Shown here piece by piece: positions 1 to 13,106 of a DNA stretch of 64,000 nucleotides (position 1 is the stretch's first letter; the number at the start of each line of letters is the position of its first letter). The translations under genes were made by a program, and so were the position numbers. Under the pieces are notes generated by a model. It did not search any database. It saw only the letters and a list, made by a program, of their open reading frames with translations, and had not been told where the DNA came from. The stretch lies in assembly GCA_914767715.1 (NCBI GenBank), contig OU612073.1:22566001-22630000 (forward strand), written 5' to 3'. Source of the stretch: Membranipora membranacea. Taxonomy: Eukaryota > Bryozoa > Gymnolaemata > Cheilostomatida > Membraniporidae.

Positions 1-46
1 TCATTCTCATATTGAGGAATTTAAAATACATTTTGTTGGCGGGCAG

Positions 47-3000
47 GTATCAGATGGGTTATTGGAGAGATCTCCTGTAATAGGGAAATATTGCGGTAAT
101 AACACAGTACAGACAGTTGAATCAAGCGGCAATAAGATGCAGATTCAATTCAGAGGGGACGGCAGCAATGCAGGGTTCAAAATCACATATACCTCAGACA
201 AAGACGCAGGTTTGACATGCACATTTCTTCAGAAGTATTACCAAATATTCCATTGTGAAATGAGACATGGCCAAATTGTTTCATAGCAAATTGTGAAACA
301 GACAAGTTGTACCAGGCTTCATCTTAGTTTATGGTGGTACTTTAAAGAAAAAAGAAAATCTCATCACTCGCCACATCCCGAAGCATTGACGGCGAATTTT
401 TAGTATCTTTGTGGCGGGCCGCAATATCTGTGCCAGGTTGCTCTCTGTTTGCAGGCAGGTCGGAGCACACCTGGGGGCCAACCAAACCCCAGTAGTCGAT
501 GAACTGCAGTGGGATTTGAACCCACGACTAACTGAACCACCTCTTACTCCTACTGATTACTGAAACACATCTTTGGGCGAATCTGTCAGTCATCTCTATC
601 AACCAGTGAACAGTGATTATGTTACAGTCATTTCCATGAATTCATATGAATATATATCAGTGGTTACAGTTGTTACTGAATTTTTACAGTTTTTACTGAA
701 TGACACTGTATGGAGCAATCAAACCAATCAAGATCCTTTTTCTTATTCTGATGGCGATGCTGATTCAAATATTGCGAATAAAGCAAAGTATGCAAAATCA
801 TGCACTATATTTGCTTTGTAGTTTGTGGAGGAATTATAAAGCCGTCATCAGGGGAGGTAGGACACATTCTTACTCCAGGATATCAAGAGACTATTAGTCC
901 AGCTACTGGCAACATCAATCTTACAGGTGTGTACTTTGTGTTCAGGTGACAATTCTTTTTAGTTTCTCAACCGCTACCTTAGATTGGGGATTGTTAGTTT
1001 TGATCTGCTATGATAGTTTAAAGCATATTTGTACACACTCTGCATTTGTTGGCTAACACCTCTAGGATGCATTCTGGGAGTGAGCTTTTATCTGAACCTG
1101 TGTATGCAAATTAAAGGCGACTGTCAACCAATAACATCGCTTTTCTAATCAAGATGGATATGTCAACAAGAACATTTCCTAATGGTTATTTTTGGTGGCA
1201 ACCCGTTTATGTGTTGAGGCATGACAGCCTTGATTCCAGGCTAGTATCCCTGTAACTTGAGGTTATGGCTGTAGTGTCTTCAAACTAACATAAGATATGC
1301 TGAGGAGTAAAGTACTGGTGCAACTTCTCTATATTTTCTGATTCCCTTGTCTTCTCCAAGACAGCGTGCTTATTAATGCCTCCTTCCTGCGCATTCCCGG
1401 ATACAGCCCGAGTTCTTATGCAGCACTCTTATCTGTCATTCCTTATTTAAAACCTGATGTCTATTATACCTTGCACTACAATGACAATTAATCTAATTCA
1501 TCGGTCCATTTTAGTTGGGACAGGTCATCACAAGATATTCATCGGTATCATTATAGAAAAAAGACATTAAAGAAGAATTGAAGAAGTTGCAACTCATGCA
1601 GCCTTTGCTTATTCGATTAAAATGTTGCGCTCATGGTCAAAGTGGAGCCTTCAAAACCTGGCAGTATCAATCTCTGTCCTATAATTATGATGTCCTTGAA
1701 TTGTCTGGTATCTGCAAAATTTCAATAATACTATTTCATGGCCAATAGTCCAAAAAGACTTTCCAGAGAGTGGTTATGGCCTTGTAAACTGGTTTTTAAC
1801 TGTTGACAAGAGCTAATTATTAGTGAATGAAGATGATTTAGTACCCATCCATAATTGATTCTTACCTGCAGCACCCTGATGTAATGCCCTCCATACAGTG
1901 TGTCAGTTCCAATCTGTTTTTGGGCTTATCTTGATTATTCTGCCTTATTTTTTAAATATATTAATATTATTTTAATGTCAGGTGTTAATTGTCAGACTGG
2001 GCAAATAGGATGGTGCTGAGAAATCCACATTTTAGAGCTAGTGCATATGATGCAGTTCACTCAGTAGACCTCCAAACGTTTTACCAGTCAAAAACCAAAC
2101 TCAGTATGTCATTGATCATTTTTATGAAAGGCAAGGAGAGGAAAACTCTGTTTCAAAGTGCACACATACATTGTTCGATTACAGGTTTTCTCTAATTCAA
2201 CTCCAGTTTTTTCAAACACTGTAGATACCAGAGATTTTTCGATCAAATTGAACATTGTATTGTTTTTTTTAATTTACCTGTTGTCTATGTATTTGAGTCC
2301 ATTTTCAGGCCAGTATCCAAATTTGACACAGTGTGAGTGGGTAATAGAAGGAGACACAGCTTTAAACCACTCTATCATTCTCAAATTTGAGCCTCAAAGA
2401 TTCAAACTTCAACATCATGGTGAATGCCTATCTGATTATCTGTCAGTTAAGGAAGGTGAGCAATCGGCAACAAATCGAAACACGTAATCATAATCTATGC
2501 GACATAAATTTTGCAATGATTTAAATGTTATTTCTGGCAAATTCTGTTCTTGGTGTTGTTTTTCTATTTTCATCAGGTTTTCTATTTTCATCAGGTTTGC
2601 TATTACATCGAAGGAATTGTTATTCCAAAGTTGTGTACTGGTCGAATTTGAACCCAAAGGAACTTATCAGGATTGTGTGTTTGCAGGCATTACATCCAGT
2701 GGCCGAGATGTCGGCAAGTTCTGTGGTAACTTTACCAACAGTGTACCCCGAGTTGTGTCTGTGCCTGGTAGTCAAATCTGGCTGACTTTCATATCCAATT
2801 GGAGAGATACGCTTGAAGGATTCAACATTACATACCAGTTTGCACGTAAGTGTTCGACCACATTAGGTGTTTTGTGGGAATAGGAAATGGTTCACTTGTT
2901 TCAGCGCCGGTTCCTAAGTTCGCAAGTGTTGAAGGTCGGGGGTTTAAATTCACTGCGTTCATTTGACTAGTTAGGTTCGGTTGTAAACACAGGAATCTAA

Positions 3001-6000
3001 GGCAATAATTTTAGCCTCGCCCTTATACAACTGCTGCCAGGCAGGCAAATGTATGCATATTGAATTCGGTATAGCTCAAAACTCACAAATTGAGGCTGCA
3101 GTCTCAGCATTGCCACCTAATGGGCAAATCATTTGCACAAACTGATAGTCAAAATCAGGGTATTAATTTAATTGTCTAGCTGAAATAGTGAGTAATTACT
3201 GTCTTACTAATAGGAAAAAAATGAGTCATCACCTAGTGTGATTGCATACCCTGATTTTGATGATCAGTTTGTGAAAATTATTTGCCCACTAGGTTACAAT
3301 TCTGAGATTAAATCCGCAAAAGGTTATCTTCAAGCTTTACATAATTCAAAGAGCCCACATTTCACTGAGTGGCAGCAGTAGTTTAAGACAACCAATGACT
3401 CGCCACCCATGCTTTGGGATGAGGGGTGTGATAACCATGGACTTATCACTTTACAGTTTTTATATTTGAAGCTAGTGTAGTTCCTTAAAAAAATCCTGTG
3501 TTGTTATAATTGTTTCAGTCACTCATGATGAGGCGGTCATTCTATCTCTTTGCTTGCCCTTCTCATTTCTAGCATGTGGTGGTGTCTTACAAAGCAACTG
3601 GGGAATTATCACATCACCAAATTTCCCAAACAACTATGACCATGATATAGGATGTGCGTGGGAAATAATTGCTGAGGATGGCGCACAAATTGAGGTAAGA
3701 TACATAACGAGGTAAGAAAGTTTGAAACAAACAAATAAACATGACACAGTCATAAATGTTCAATTTTAGTTTTACTGTGAAGATTATTTGCTACTAGACT
3801 GAAAAAAGTACATAATATGTCACTTATATTTGAGAGCTCGATAATAATATGTAATTTTTTTATCGTACTTTCATGTTTATGCTTCATTCCATTTATTGTT
3901 TAAAGTTTCAATTAAGATGTGACTTAATCTGATGTAAACACTTTGTTTACGTTAAAGAAAATCCTGAATAGTCTGGGGTGAGATTTGTGGAAATCATATT
4001 TGAAGAGTGTATCTTCATTTATATGAGAAACATCATGGACTGGTATCTCAAGATCCATTCTAATGATGTTCTGATGCTATATGAAGACTAAAAAACTCGA
4101 AGGAGAAACAATATCTAAGTAAGACAGATTGAAAAACAAATTCCTCGACCAACGCATTGCTATGCCGAAAACGGAGATCAAAACACAAAATAATCTGTTG
4201 TTTCTTTATCATGAGTGCATGCCTCTCAGTCATATCACACACAAACTTAATATATCATGCTCTTATGCGTTAAGATCACGGTTGATACATTCAGTCTGGA
4301 AACTAGTGCAAGCTGTAATTACGACTACTTAGCCATCTTCAACGGAGGCTCACATACATCACCACGTATAGCCACACTGTGCCAGAGTGACTCAGTCGGT
4401 AAAAGTTTCATCTCAGCTACTAACCGACTCAGACTAGAATTTGTGTCAGATTACAGCACCAGTGACAAAGGATTTTCTCTCTCCTACAAAATTAGGCAAC
4501 AAGGTGAGACAGATAACTGTTTCTGAGAGTAGCAGCCTATTAAGCAGATTGTGACATAAAATAATTTACTTTGTCTGAATTCTTCAGGTTAAACTGCTTC
4601 TTTGCCAGTTGGATAAATGCTTTCACTTGATTTTTTAAACATGTGATTTTAAAAATGTAGAAGGATATGATATATTGCCCTCTTGAGAATCGTGCTGAAT
4701 TATATGCAGGCTGCGGAGGTATATTCACTGATCTTGCTGGGAACATCTCCTCACAGAATTACCCAGCTAACTATACAAATGGAATAGAATGTTACTGGGA
4801 CATAATGCTACCTCCAGGCTATACAGTCATTATGCAGAATGATGGCTCATTTGATATTGATTCCAGAAACACAACTGGAGCAGGGTGTGGGTATGATTAC
4901 ATTGAGTTTTTCAATGTAGACATCAATGGCGTTGAGGTGAATATAATTTGTTAATATGTAATTTCCCATGTCTACCATGTCTGAAAATAATTCTAGGTGG
5001 TAAAAGATTCAGTTCGTCAAATAAAATTAACGGATAAACTAATGAATTACACATAATTCCTTCAAAAGTTGATTCTAACACTAGTTGGAGCTTCATTTCA
5101 AGTGCTCTCGCACAGAACCATAAACTCGACAGAATTTGTGATAGGCCAGATCCAAAATCATGGATTACATATATAAACCTTTTACTGTCCACAGCAACAT
5201 GTGTGTATCATTCCAAGGCGTTTGGCCTTGGCAAAGTAAGACTTGGCCCTATAATTGTATTGTAGGGACTCTCTCTCTCTACATTGAAACTTGATAAAGA
5301 ATCCAGACAGTTTCAAATGCAAAGGCCAAATTAAGTGCTGATTTTTTGCTGTTATCAGTGAACCATCACTCATTTTCTTCGCTTCATTTTAAGTCAATCA
5401 ATGGTTATACCAAAATCCTTTAATTCTGTTATATGATGATGGCTCATATTCCAAACAACCAGAGAGTAGGATCTGCTGCATTTTGGGATTGGCAACTGGT
5501 CTAGTTCATCGCTATATTTGTAGACGAGCCTAGGAGATAGGTATTGTGGTCAAACATCGCCACCTGCTAAAACTTCCCTTGATAACCACATGAGGGTAAA
5601 ATTCAGGTCAGATACTTCGATTAATGGAACAGGATTTAATATGAAATGGACTGCAGGTGAGAAGCGCTTTTAGTTGTTATTGACACAGGTGGCAAACTAG
5701 TCGACTGGCTGCGCAATGAGATAGTCGTCCTCATGGTTCATGACATCTCCTTTTGATTAATGCTTGTTGTTATTGAGTTGTTTTTGAATTACTTCCCTTT
5801 CGGAGTTGAATTCCAAGATTGAAGTCGTCCCTGTCCTAACATTTATAATATCTGTTGCCTATGGTAATCTGTTTCAGGCTGTGGAGGAACCTTTGATGTT
5901 GACACTGGAATTATCTTTTCCCCTGGTTACCCAAACAACTATCAGCCAAATCTCATATGTGACTATTATATATCTGCTGGTCCACATCAGTTCATTGCCC

Positions 6001-9000
6001 TGCAGTTTGGCGAGTCTGACTTCAGACTTCAATGTGAGTGTTATTTCTTTGCGTACAATGGAAGTTAGTTTTTTGGGTGTGACTTAGAGGTTTACACCAT
6101 TGTTTGAGATATTAAATATTTTGAGTGACAACTACGGTGGGTAGATTGGTATCATCTTGTCTCCTTAAAACCTGTTATAAATGTAATCTTGTTTTAGCTT
6201 CATATAACTGTCAGTCTGATTCAGTAACCATCTTTGAGGGGTCAGAGAATGGCACCAGCAAAGGTGAATTCTGCGGTCATACTGCGCCAGAGCCAATAAC
6301 CACTCAAGGCTCAATGATGATAAGATTTGTGACCAGCGGTTACAATTCTGATAATGGATGGAAAGCTACCTTCGCCAGAACAGGTAAGAAGCGAGGTTGT
6401 GAGCTGGTCTGCTGTGGGTATCTTTATCTACTAACGGTGGTATCCAAAGGAACATTCGATAAAATAATTAGTCTTAAATTTCTTAGAATCAGTGTTAAAG
6501 CTGTTCAGCAACTCTTTGTCAAACCATTGCGTTAATTGACCCTCCTTTCGACTGAGCTTAAAGGCATCACAGCTCTTTCAAGGTGCCGAACAATCGCACT
6601 AACCACCTTTTATTTACGTGTGTTTTAGATTGTGGAGGTTACCTGAATAGGTCATCAGGTTTACTGATGAACCCCACACACCCAGTAGAATATCATCATA
6701 ACATGAACTGTACCTGGCTGATTGAAGTGTCTGACAACCAGACTGTCAAACTGAGGTCAGTTTCATTTATAGTCTATTTACCTTTGTTTGATCACAAAAA
6801 AACAAAGACCTCTTTTCCTTCTCAATTTTTAGAATGCTATATTATTATATGAAATAAATGTTTGGACATTTCAGGTTTGAGGATTTTGATGTTGAGTCAA
6901 GTGCAAGTGGCAACTGTCAGTACGACTACTTAGCCGTGTATGATGGTCCAAATATCAATCCGGCTTCTTTGATTGGTCGATATTGTGGTGATGTGTTACC
7001 TGACAACGCGAAGTCTACATCTAATACCATGGTTGTTCAGTTTGAGACAGATGCCATTGTTGCGAACGCTGGATTCAGAGCTGTCTATCAGGAAGCATAC
7101 GGTGAGAGGGCATGACACTTAGAGAGCCGGTTATAACACTGACATCAGCGAATTACAAATGGCATTAGATTAACAAAAAAGACAAAAATTTCAGAGCTTT
7201 AAAGAAATAGCTTTTCATATTAAATATATTTATATATATATCACTTCAATTGTGTGTATATGGATGAGAAATTATAAGATATGTGTTTTCTGGTCAGGCA
7301 GGAGAAAAGTTTTCAGGTTTGTGTTATTCTAGTTAATTTTCCCTGTTCACGAAATGATATGGCAAAGGATGAAAAGAAAAAACTTGTTTCAGCACAAAAA
7401 AAAAGACTTCTATGACATATGAATTTTAAGCAAATTGCTAAAGCTTATTAAAAATTCATTTTGACATCACTTTGTTGTTGTGGATGACAGTTTATTGGTC
7501 AATAGAGCACTACGATGCCTCGATTGTAAAGATGGCACTAGCAAGTGGAAAGGATGAATAAAGTTTGGATAATGCTTCAAAGCTTTCCTGTTTGATCGTA
7601 ATTTGACTATTTGTGAAATCTCCATGGCTAAAACCTGTTGTGTCACTGCTTTAGGTCCAGCTCTCGGATGCGGCGGTAGATTGGACAACACAAGCGGTAC
7701 CATCACACCAGTACTTGCCTCCAATAAAATGTACCTGCCGGATCTGGATTGTGTGTGGACTATAACTGTACCAGATAACAAAGTCATAGCTGTTAACTTG
7801 ACTCACGTTGATATAGAGGCTGGCAGGAGCTCTGATGGTGGGTGTACCTATGATGGCCTGGAGGTAAGATATTGCAACGGAAGATCTACAATCACTGTCA
7901 CTGGGTGATCAACTAGAAACCATTCCGCAATTTTCTTTTTGATAATCAAGTTGCGAGTTCAAACATGCTTCTTAAAGTAAGGCTGTAATTTTGATTTTGG
8001 ACACAAACCTAATATGTCGACCATGATAAATCAACATTTCTCACCATCTGAGGGCAATGAAAGGATAAATAATGATGTCATACATTCTTAAAAGAACATT
8101 GTTTTGTCATCCAAATTTAGCTGAGAGATGGCATAACATCACAAGATCAAAAGCTGACATCAAATATATGCGGAAATACAACAGACAGATACCTCATATC
8201 CTCCTCCAATATGCTGAGAGTCAGATTTTACTCAGATCCAACTAGACCAGGATCTGGATTCAACCTCGCCTATTCTGCTGTAGATCGTAAGTTATAGTGC
8301 TACACAGATGGACGGTGTACATGGAAATTCATGAAGATTGTAGAATAGCTCAAGATTAATTTCCTAAGCTATCTTTATCGCTACCGTGAAAGCTTTTATC
8401 ACAACAGCCAATACTTTCATCAGACTGAAATCACGTTACGTTGTGACAAGTCATGTGACCTGCAGGGAGCCACCAAAACAAGCAAATTAACAAAATCGAG
8501 AGGAGCTTTTTTTATCTGGCTATATCTCAGGAAGTTATACGCATCCATCCTCAAAACCTTACAATATGTAATTTGAGACATTGATGGATATTATGTGAAA
8601 GTAAGAAAGTCTACAGTTTCGGTTCTACAGTATATGCATATTGCAATAGCAACATTTCAGAAGATAGAGAAACTGGTACCAGCATGAGACTACACTTATT
8701 TATTCAGTTACATATATAATTTAATTTAGTATTCTTTTGTGAATATTTTCTCGTTTATTACCTTTTCACATTGTAAACAGAGCAATTATATGTGCTGGTT
8801 CAAAGTTATACTTCACTTTCTATCCTGACAATTGTAATCACTGTCTCATTTGCTTTCACAGGTACTGACAGGAAAATAATAGCCACAAAAACAAGCAAAC
8901 AGCTGTGAAGTTTGTGTATGAAAGTTGCCCATCTTCAATTCGTACATTTGAGTTGCATTTCCAGGTATTTCATAGTTGTTATGTTTTTACTTACTTTTGC

Positions 9001-11432
9001 AGCTCTGTGTGGAGGAGTAAGAGAGGTATCAGAAAATTCTACTGGCACTCTTCAGTCACCGAACTACCCACAAAGTCCCACGGGTACACCCGTCAATTGT
9101 AGGTGGGTTATTGGAGCACCTGTCGGTAAACAGGTCAGACTTACTGTCACGAACATGGCCATCACTGGAGACTGTAAAGAGAATTATCTTCAGTTCAGAG
9201 ATCAGCCGTTGATCAGTCAGGTAAACTTAAAAGCTGACTTGACCTCATGAGGCATTACCTTCTCATCTTAAAGATTACCAACAAAGACTACACCATGAAG
9301 TAACAACATTAACAACAAACCGTTGAGATTTGACAAATCTTGTTATCTGACTCCAATTGACTACTTTGTTTGGCAAGCATAAGCTACAACATCGTACATT
9401 ACCACGTGGTTACCTGTGCATCTGCTTATTAACTTAGAGTTTACCTCTCTATTGGTTGTACGTTGTAGGTCAGCAAAGGTCAGATTACTCATTGTGGGAC
9501 ACAACTTCCATATTCATATGACTCTAGTGGAAGAGATGTGCAAGTCAACTTCAAATTTGGAGAGCCTGCATCAGATTTCACAGGATTCAGGCTTCAATAT
9601 TCTGTAGCAGGTTGGTGATAATTAATTAATTTTGCTAAAATTAATGGTAGCTAAGATCAACACGCGAAATCACTATGTCATTGTTTGGATAAAAACATAT
9701 TAATTATTTGCATTTCAAAGTGTAGGTCTAGTTTGAAATTGGAGTCTCTTTTAGACTGTAGCCGATGGTTTACTCACACCGATGGTAGAATTACTAGTCC
9801 TGGATGGCCAACTAGTTATCCCAATGGTGTAGACTGCTACATGAACATCAGCCTGGCAGCCAGCTCCGGCCACAAAATAGCTCTCTACTTCAATGCCATT
9901 AATATCGAAACATCCGTCAACTGTGAACACAATTATCTAGAGGTAGGTTGAGAAAGAGAAAATTGTATTAACTAATCTTCAGATTGAGAATAGGCTCACT
10001 CACTCTTGAAAAATCAGCATTTTTCGAAATGGAAACCTAAAAAAATTCACTGATGAAATAATGAATATGTCATTAAGTAAGTGAGTAGCACTAAAAACAG
10101 TGATCTGAAAGAATTGCATGTTTTTGAGTAGCTTTTAGTATCTAACAACAAACAACTAGTATAAATCTGTGACACAGGTATTTGATGGACCACATGCTAT
10201 TGAGGGCGCAAGATTGGTCAAGCACTGTGGCAGTACCATTCCAGACCCACTACTATCCAGCGGAACAGACATGGTGTTACATTTTGTTGCCGATAGTGAT
10301 GACGAAATCGAAGGGTTTGATATAACCTACATAGCAAGTCCGAGCGGATGTGGGGGAAATATAACTTCTTTATCTGGGGGTTTTGCCAGTCCGACGGCCA
10401 GAGATCCGGGTAAGCGTTCATATTGAGTTGCAGCAATACTCAATATCTGTTGAGATGTAGGCGCTCCCATCAGATGAGCAGACCATATTTTAGGAAAGCC
10501 ATGTAAAACAAAGTTTTTGGGTAACTTGAACACAAAGCACACTTCAGTAATTTAACATATCCACTTACTACTTCAATTTTTAGCAACATGTGAGTGGGTG
10601 ATAAAGTTACCAACTGTGTTACGGCCCACTCTCAGCTTTAGTCTGATGGATTTGAGACAGAATACCACAGCATGTCTGACTTCATATGTAGAAGTTAGAA
10701 ATGGTGGTACCGACTCAGCCCATCTCATGGGACGCTTCTGTAATGTGAGTAATATCAAGGAGTAACAGCTCCTTGGTAGTATGATGGCAATTTGTATGTT
10801 CAATTCAAGTTTTAAAATACCTTGACAGGCTTTTTCGTGTCATTTTGTGAAGACGGGCCGCGTGAGTGACAAGCCATAAGTGGTATGCTTTATTAAAATC
10901 TTAAAGTATTAATGTGCTGGTGGTGTGATTGCAGCTCAGTAGCGCTGTTATGGGTATCAAACATTGAAATCCATATCTGGAATAGCATCATTAGCTTTCT
11001 TTTGCAAAACAAAGGACTTGCAAAAATAGCCAGTCCCTAGTAGCAATCTAGAAATGCCCTAATCATCGACACTGTATGGGCTATAATTACTGTTTGCAAT
11101 TTTGTAAACAAGACAATTTCTCAGGCTAATTATTCATGCTACTAGGGACAGCCAATCAGATAACAGTCAGATGGGTCCCTGTGTTTAGTGTCCTAACCGT
11201 ATAACGCTATGATACTATTTCCATTCTAAGAGAAGAATCTAATTCAGTGGTATCAAAGCTAATTTTCTTTAGTTTTACAGCAGCTAGTTTGTTCTATTTT
11301 TAGAATGATGTCCCACAGTTAACGGGTAAAAGTAACCAGTTGTACATCAAATTTGTTACAACACAGACTCTAGATAGTGAAGCTAAGTTTATAGCGTCTT
11401 ATACTTCCGATGAACACCGTCTACACATTTGA
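47..11432 (+). CDS. CUBN: Cubilin-like multi-CUB protein, 3' part of gene
   Basis: Twenty exons join in phase into 1,141 codons and end at a TGA at 11430-11432. The product is an uninterrupted row of CUB domains: the C-terminal half of one domain, then nine complete ones. Each shows the family pattern: CGG near the start, a G.I.SP.YP..Y stretch, C.W.I, an acidic YDYL segment of the calcium-site type, and G.YCG. No sushi, EGF, protease or membrane segment is visible, and the reading frame stops just after the last CUB. Cubilin, the endocytic receptor that binds ligands through CUB domains and is tethered by its N-terminal part, has this C-terminal architecture. The 5' end lies outside the window, so the signal peptide and EGF region cannot be checked. 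The other possibility is a lineage-specific multi-CUB secreted protein. Domain identity is certain; orthology to cubilin is inferred. Confidence 0.88.
360..560 (-). repeat. tRNA-derived SINE, copy 1 (family 1)
   Basis: This copy lies in a cubilin-like intron. It matches the sequence at 21982-22213 over most of its length, including the core GCAGGCAGGTCGGAGCACAC. The tRNA-like head is at the right end on the minus strand: a B-box-like complement (GGGATTTGAACCCAC) is followed directly by a remnant of the A box. The anticodon-arm part present in the other copy is missing. Confidence 0.7.
3050..3330. repeat. Fold-back repeat in a cubilin-like intron
   Basis: Two arms of roughly 80 bases lie in opposite orientation around a short spacer. 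The left arm contains AAACTGATAGTCAAAATCAG near 3140 and the right arm its near-complement CTGATTTTGATGATCAGTTT near 3250. The right flank, ending in GGCAGCAGTAGTTT, recurs at 28330-28445 in a GTF3C1 intron, so this is a dispersed fold-back or MITE-like element. No target duplication could be assigned. Confidence 0.6.
10966..11250. repeat. Dispersed repeat, copy 1
   Basis: This intronic stretch shares long blocks with 54136-54575, including AATAGCATCATTAGCTTTCT, AACAAGACAATTTCTCAGGC and AGGGACAGCCAATCAGAT in the same order. The other copy is longer in the middle, so this one is an internally deleted relative. No coding potential or terminal structure is evident. It is probably a non-autonomous transposable element. 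Confidence 0.65.
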
Positions 11433-13106
11433 ACCTTAGGAAATATCTGTCACCAGTCTTTTTTACATAGCTTTCATTTAATCTATAGATAATCTTATTC
11501 TGCCATTAATCAATATTTCTATATAACTTTATATCTTGAAATCACATTAGGCGCTGCTCCTATATTTATTTTATCCATCAAAAGTTACATACAATAAACC
11601 ATGGGCGTTGTCGCTGATGAATTCATTACAAATGAAAATTTACATCTTGAAGATAAGGTGTTAGTTACAATTTTATCAGTCAGTGTATTTTGCTCTACAA
11701 ATGGAAAGACCCTAGCTTGTTTTGTAATGACTTTAAATACATTATGAGACTGGGAGCATATCACCATTTTATACCATGACACCAGGGAGGTACAGAGTCA
11801 AACACCTTGATGTCACTGGGTCCCAAATTAATAACTATACACTATATAATGATTTGGTTTGAACGAATGAGCCAGTCCGTCTTGCCCTGCTTCTCTTGCA
11901 GAACAGAGCATAACATTTCATATCAATTACAAACTAGCGAGTTTGTTTACTTCCCACCGGTTGCTTATTCGATCAGGCCTGATCCCGTTGCGCCATATTG
12001 TAGACTTAAACAATGATTTGATCAAAACTAACCCATAACCACACTCAAGGCTTTGTCAGAGAATCCCCACAACCCCCACTAACCTCCGGAAACTGGGGCT
12101 AGATCTTGTGGCCTTATGCAACAGGCAACAAGCAATAGCCTCCCGGCTTTCCGCAGCGACCTCAGCCAAATACAAACATTGCTGAGTGACATCATAATGC
12201 AAAATGGAAATTCCCCTCCCTCATGGGTAGAATGCTTACCACCATCAATAATTCATGTCCAAGAGAGCTTTGCATTTTTTCCCTACGTTAATCTGACATA
12301 TGTTTAGGCCTATGATGAGTGACTGCCTGACTATAGCATGATTGAACTGTTTGAAGTCAAGGTGTAGGTAGTAGATTATACTATATGATTTTTACAGCTT
12401 TGGAAAGCTCTCAACACTAGCATCATGAAAAGCCAACGTTAATCTACATCACTGACCAAATGTCACGCTATCCGAAATTCTGAACTTAAAGTCTTGTTTT
12501 CATAAAAACTTTTGACCTGTCTGTGACAGTCTCATAGAATACAGTTGACTACAAATGATTTATCAGAGAGAAATTTTTTATTGATTTTGAAAAATTGGGA
12601 CATAAAAAGCATATTTTGGTCAAAATAGGTTGCAGCATTAATGAATATGCTGCAATTGGCCTTTCAGAAATATTAAAAAATTGGTCATCCCCTCATGGCT
12701 AGGTGAGACTGGCTAAGACTATGTATTTGATAAACTGCCCTGGATATGATGTCGGAAGAAAGATATTACTTTAAGGCATTCTTGACATTCGTTATCGTCT
12801 CTTACATAGCAGAAGGCCTGCTATGAATATTGTTTACTTTATGTGATGAGATTCTTTATACTGGGTTTATCCTCTGACAAATTAAAACCAGATGGTCATA
12901 AAAACATGATGGGAGTCATTAAGAGCAGCTCACTAGCCGAACAAAATTCATTTTGGTTTTTGAAAGGGACAAATAATATACACATATAGTATAGTACAAG
13001 AAATGAAAGTATTCACTTGGTAATTATACTCAATGTTCCAAAGAATTCATGTGTTCGAGAGTAATCCATAACAATATTTGGAATAGGTAGGACAAGTCTT
13101 GATGCC
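11433..13106. other. 3' flank between the cubilin-like gene and SIRT4
   Basis: This holds the cubilin-like 3' UTR and the stretch downstream of the SIRT4 stop. The short ORFs have no exon-like boundaries or protein signature. I see no gene, RNA or clear repeat here. Confidence 0.4.
11593..11598 (+). promoter_or_regulatory. Poly(A) signal of the cubilin-like gene
   Basis: AATAAA lies about 160 bases after the stop codon and is the first canonical signal in the 3' flank. This fits the gene ending here. Confidence 0.5.

Larger units (their letters stand above)
47..11432 (+). other. Exon and CUB map of the cubilin-like gene
   Basis: Exons by domain. CUB a (C-terminal half): 47-209. CUB b: 822-926, 2309-2455, 2687-2845. 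CUB c: 3573-3694, 4275-4503. CUB d: 4710-4936, 5524-5656. CUB e: 5878-6033, 6198-6383. CUB f: 6629-6755, 6875-7101. CUB g: 7655-7863, 8121-8286. CUB h: 9003-9220, 9469-9610. CUB i: 9755-9942 and 10178 to about 10345. CUB j: about 10346-10409, 10584-10744, 11304-11432. Every junction is AG/GT and every phase fits the next exon. Domain starts are marked by phase-1 introns just before the CGG, except between CUB i and j, where one exon crosses the boundary. Several exons lack an ATG, so simple ORF finding misses them (5524-5656 and 8121-8286). Confidence 0.85.

Noticed and set aside
2560-2600. Tandem TTTTCTATTTTCATCAGG in a cubilin-like intron as another splice-site duplication
   Set aside because: It duplicates an acceptor-like TCATCAG, but no exon begins there and the true acceptor is at 2686. 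It is too short to count with the GTF3C1 cases.
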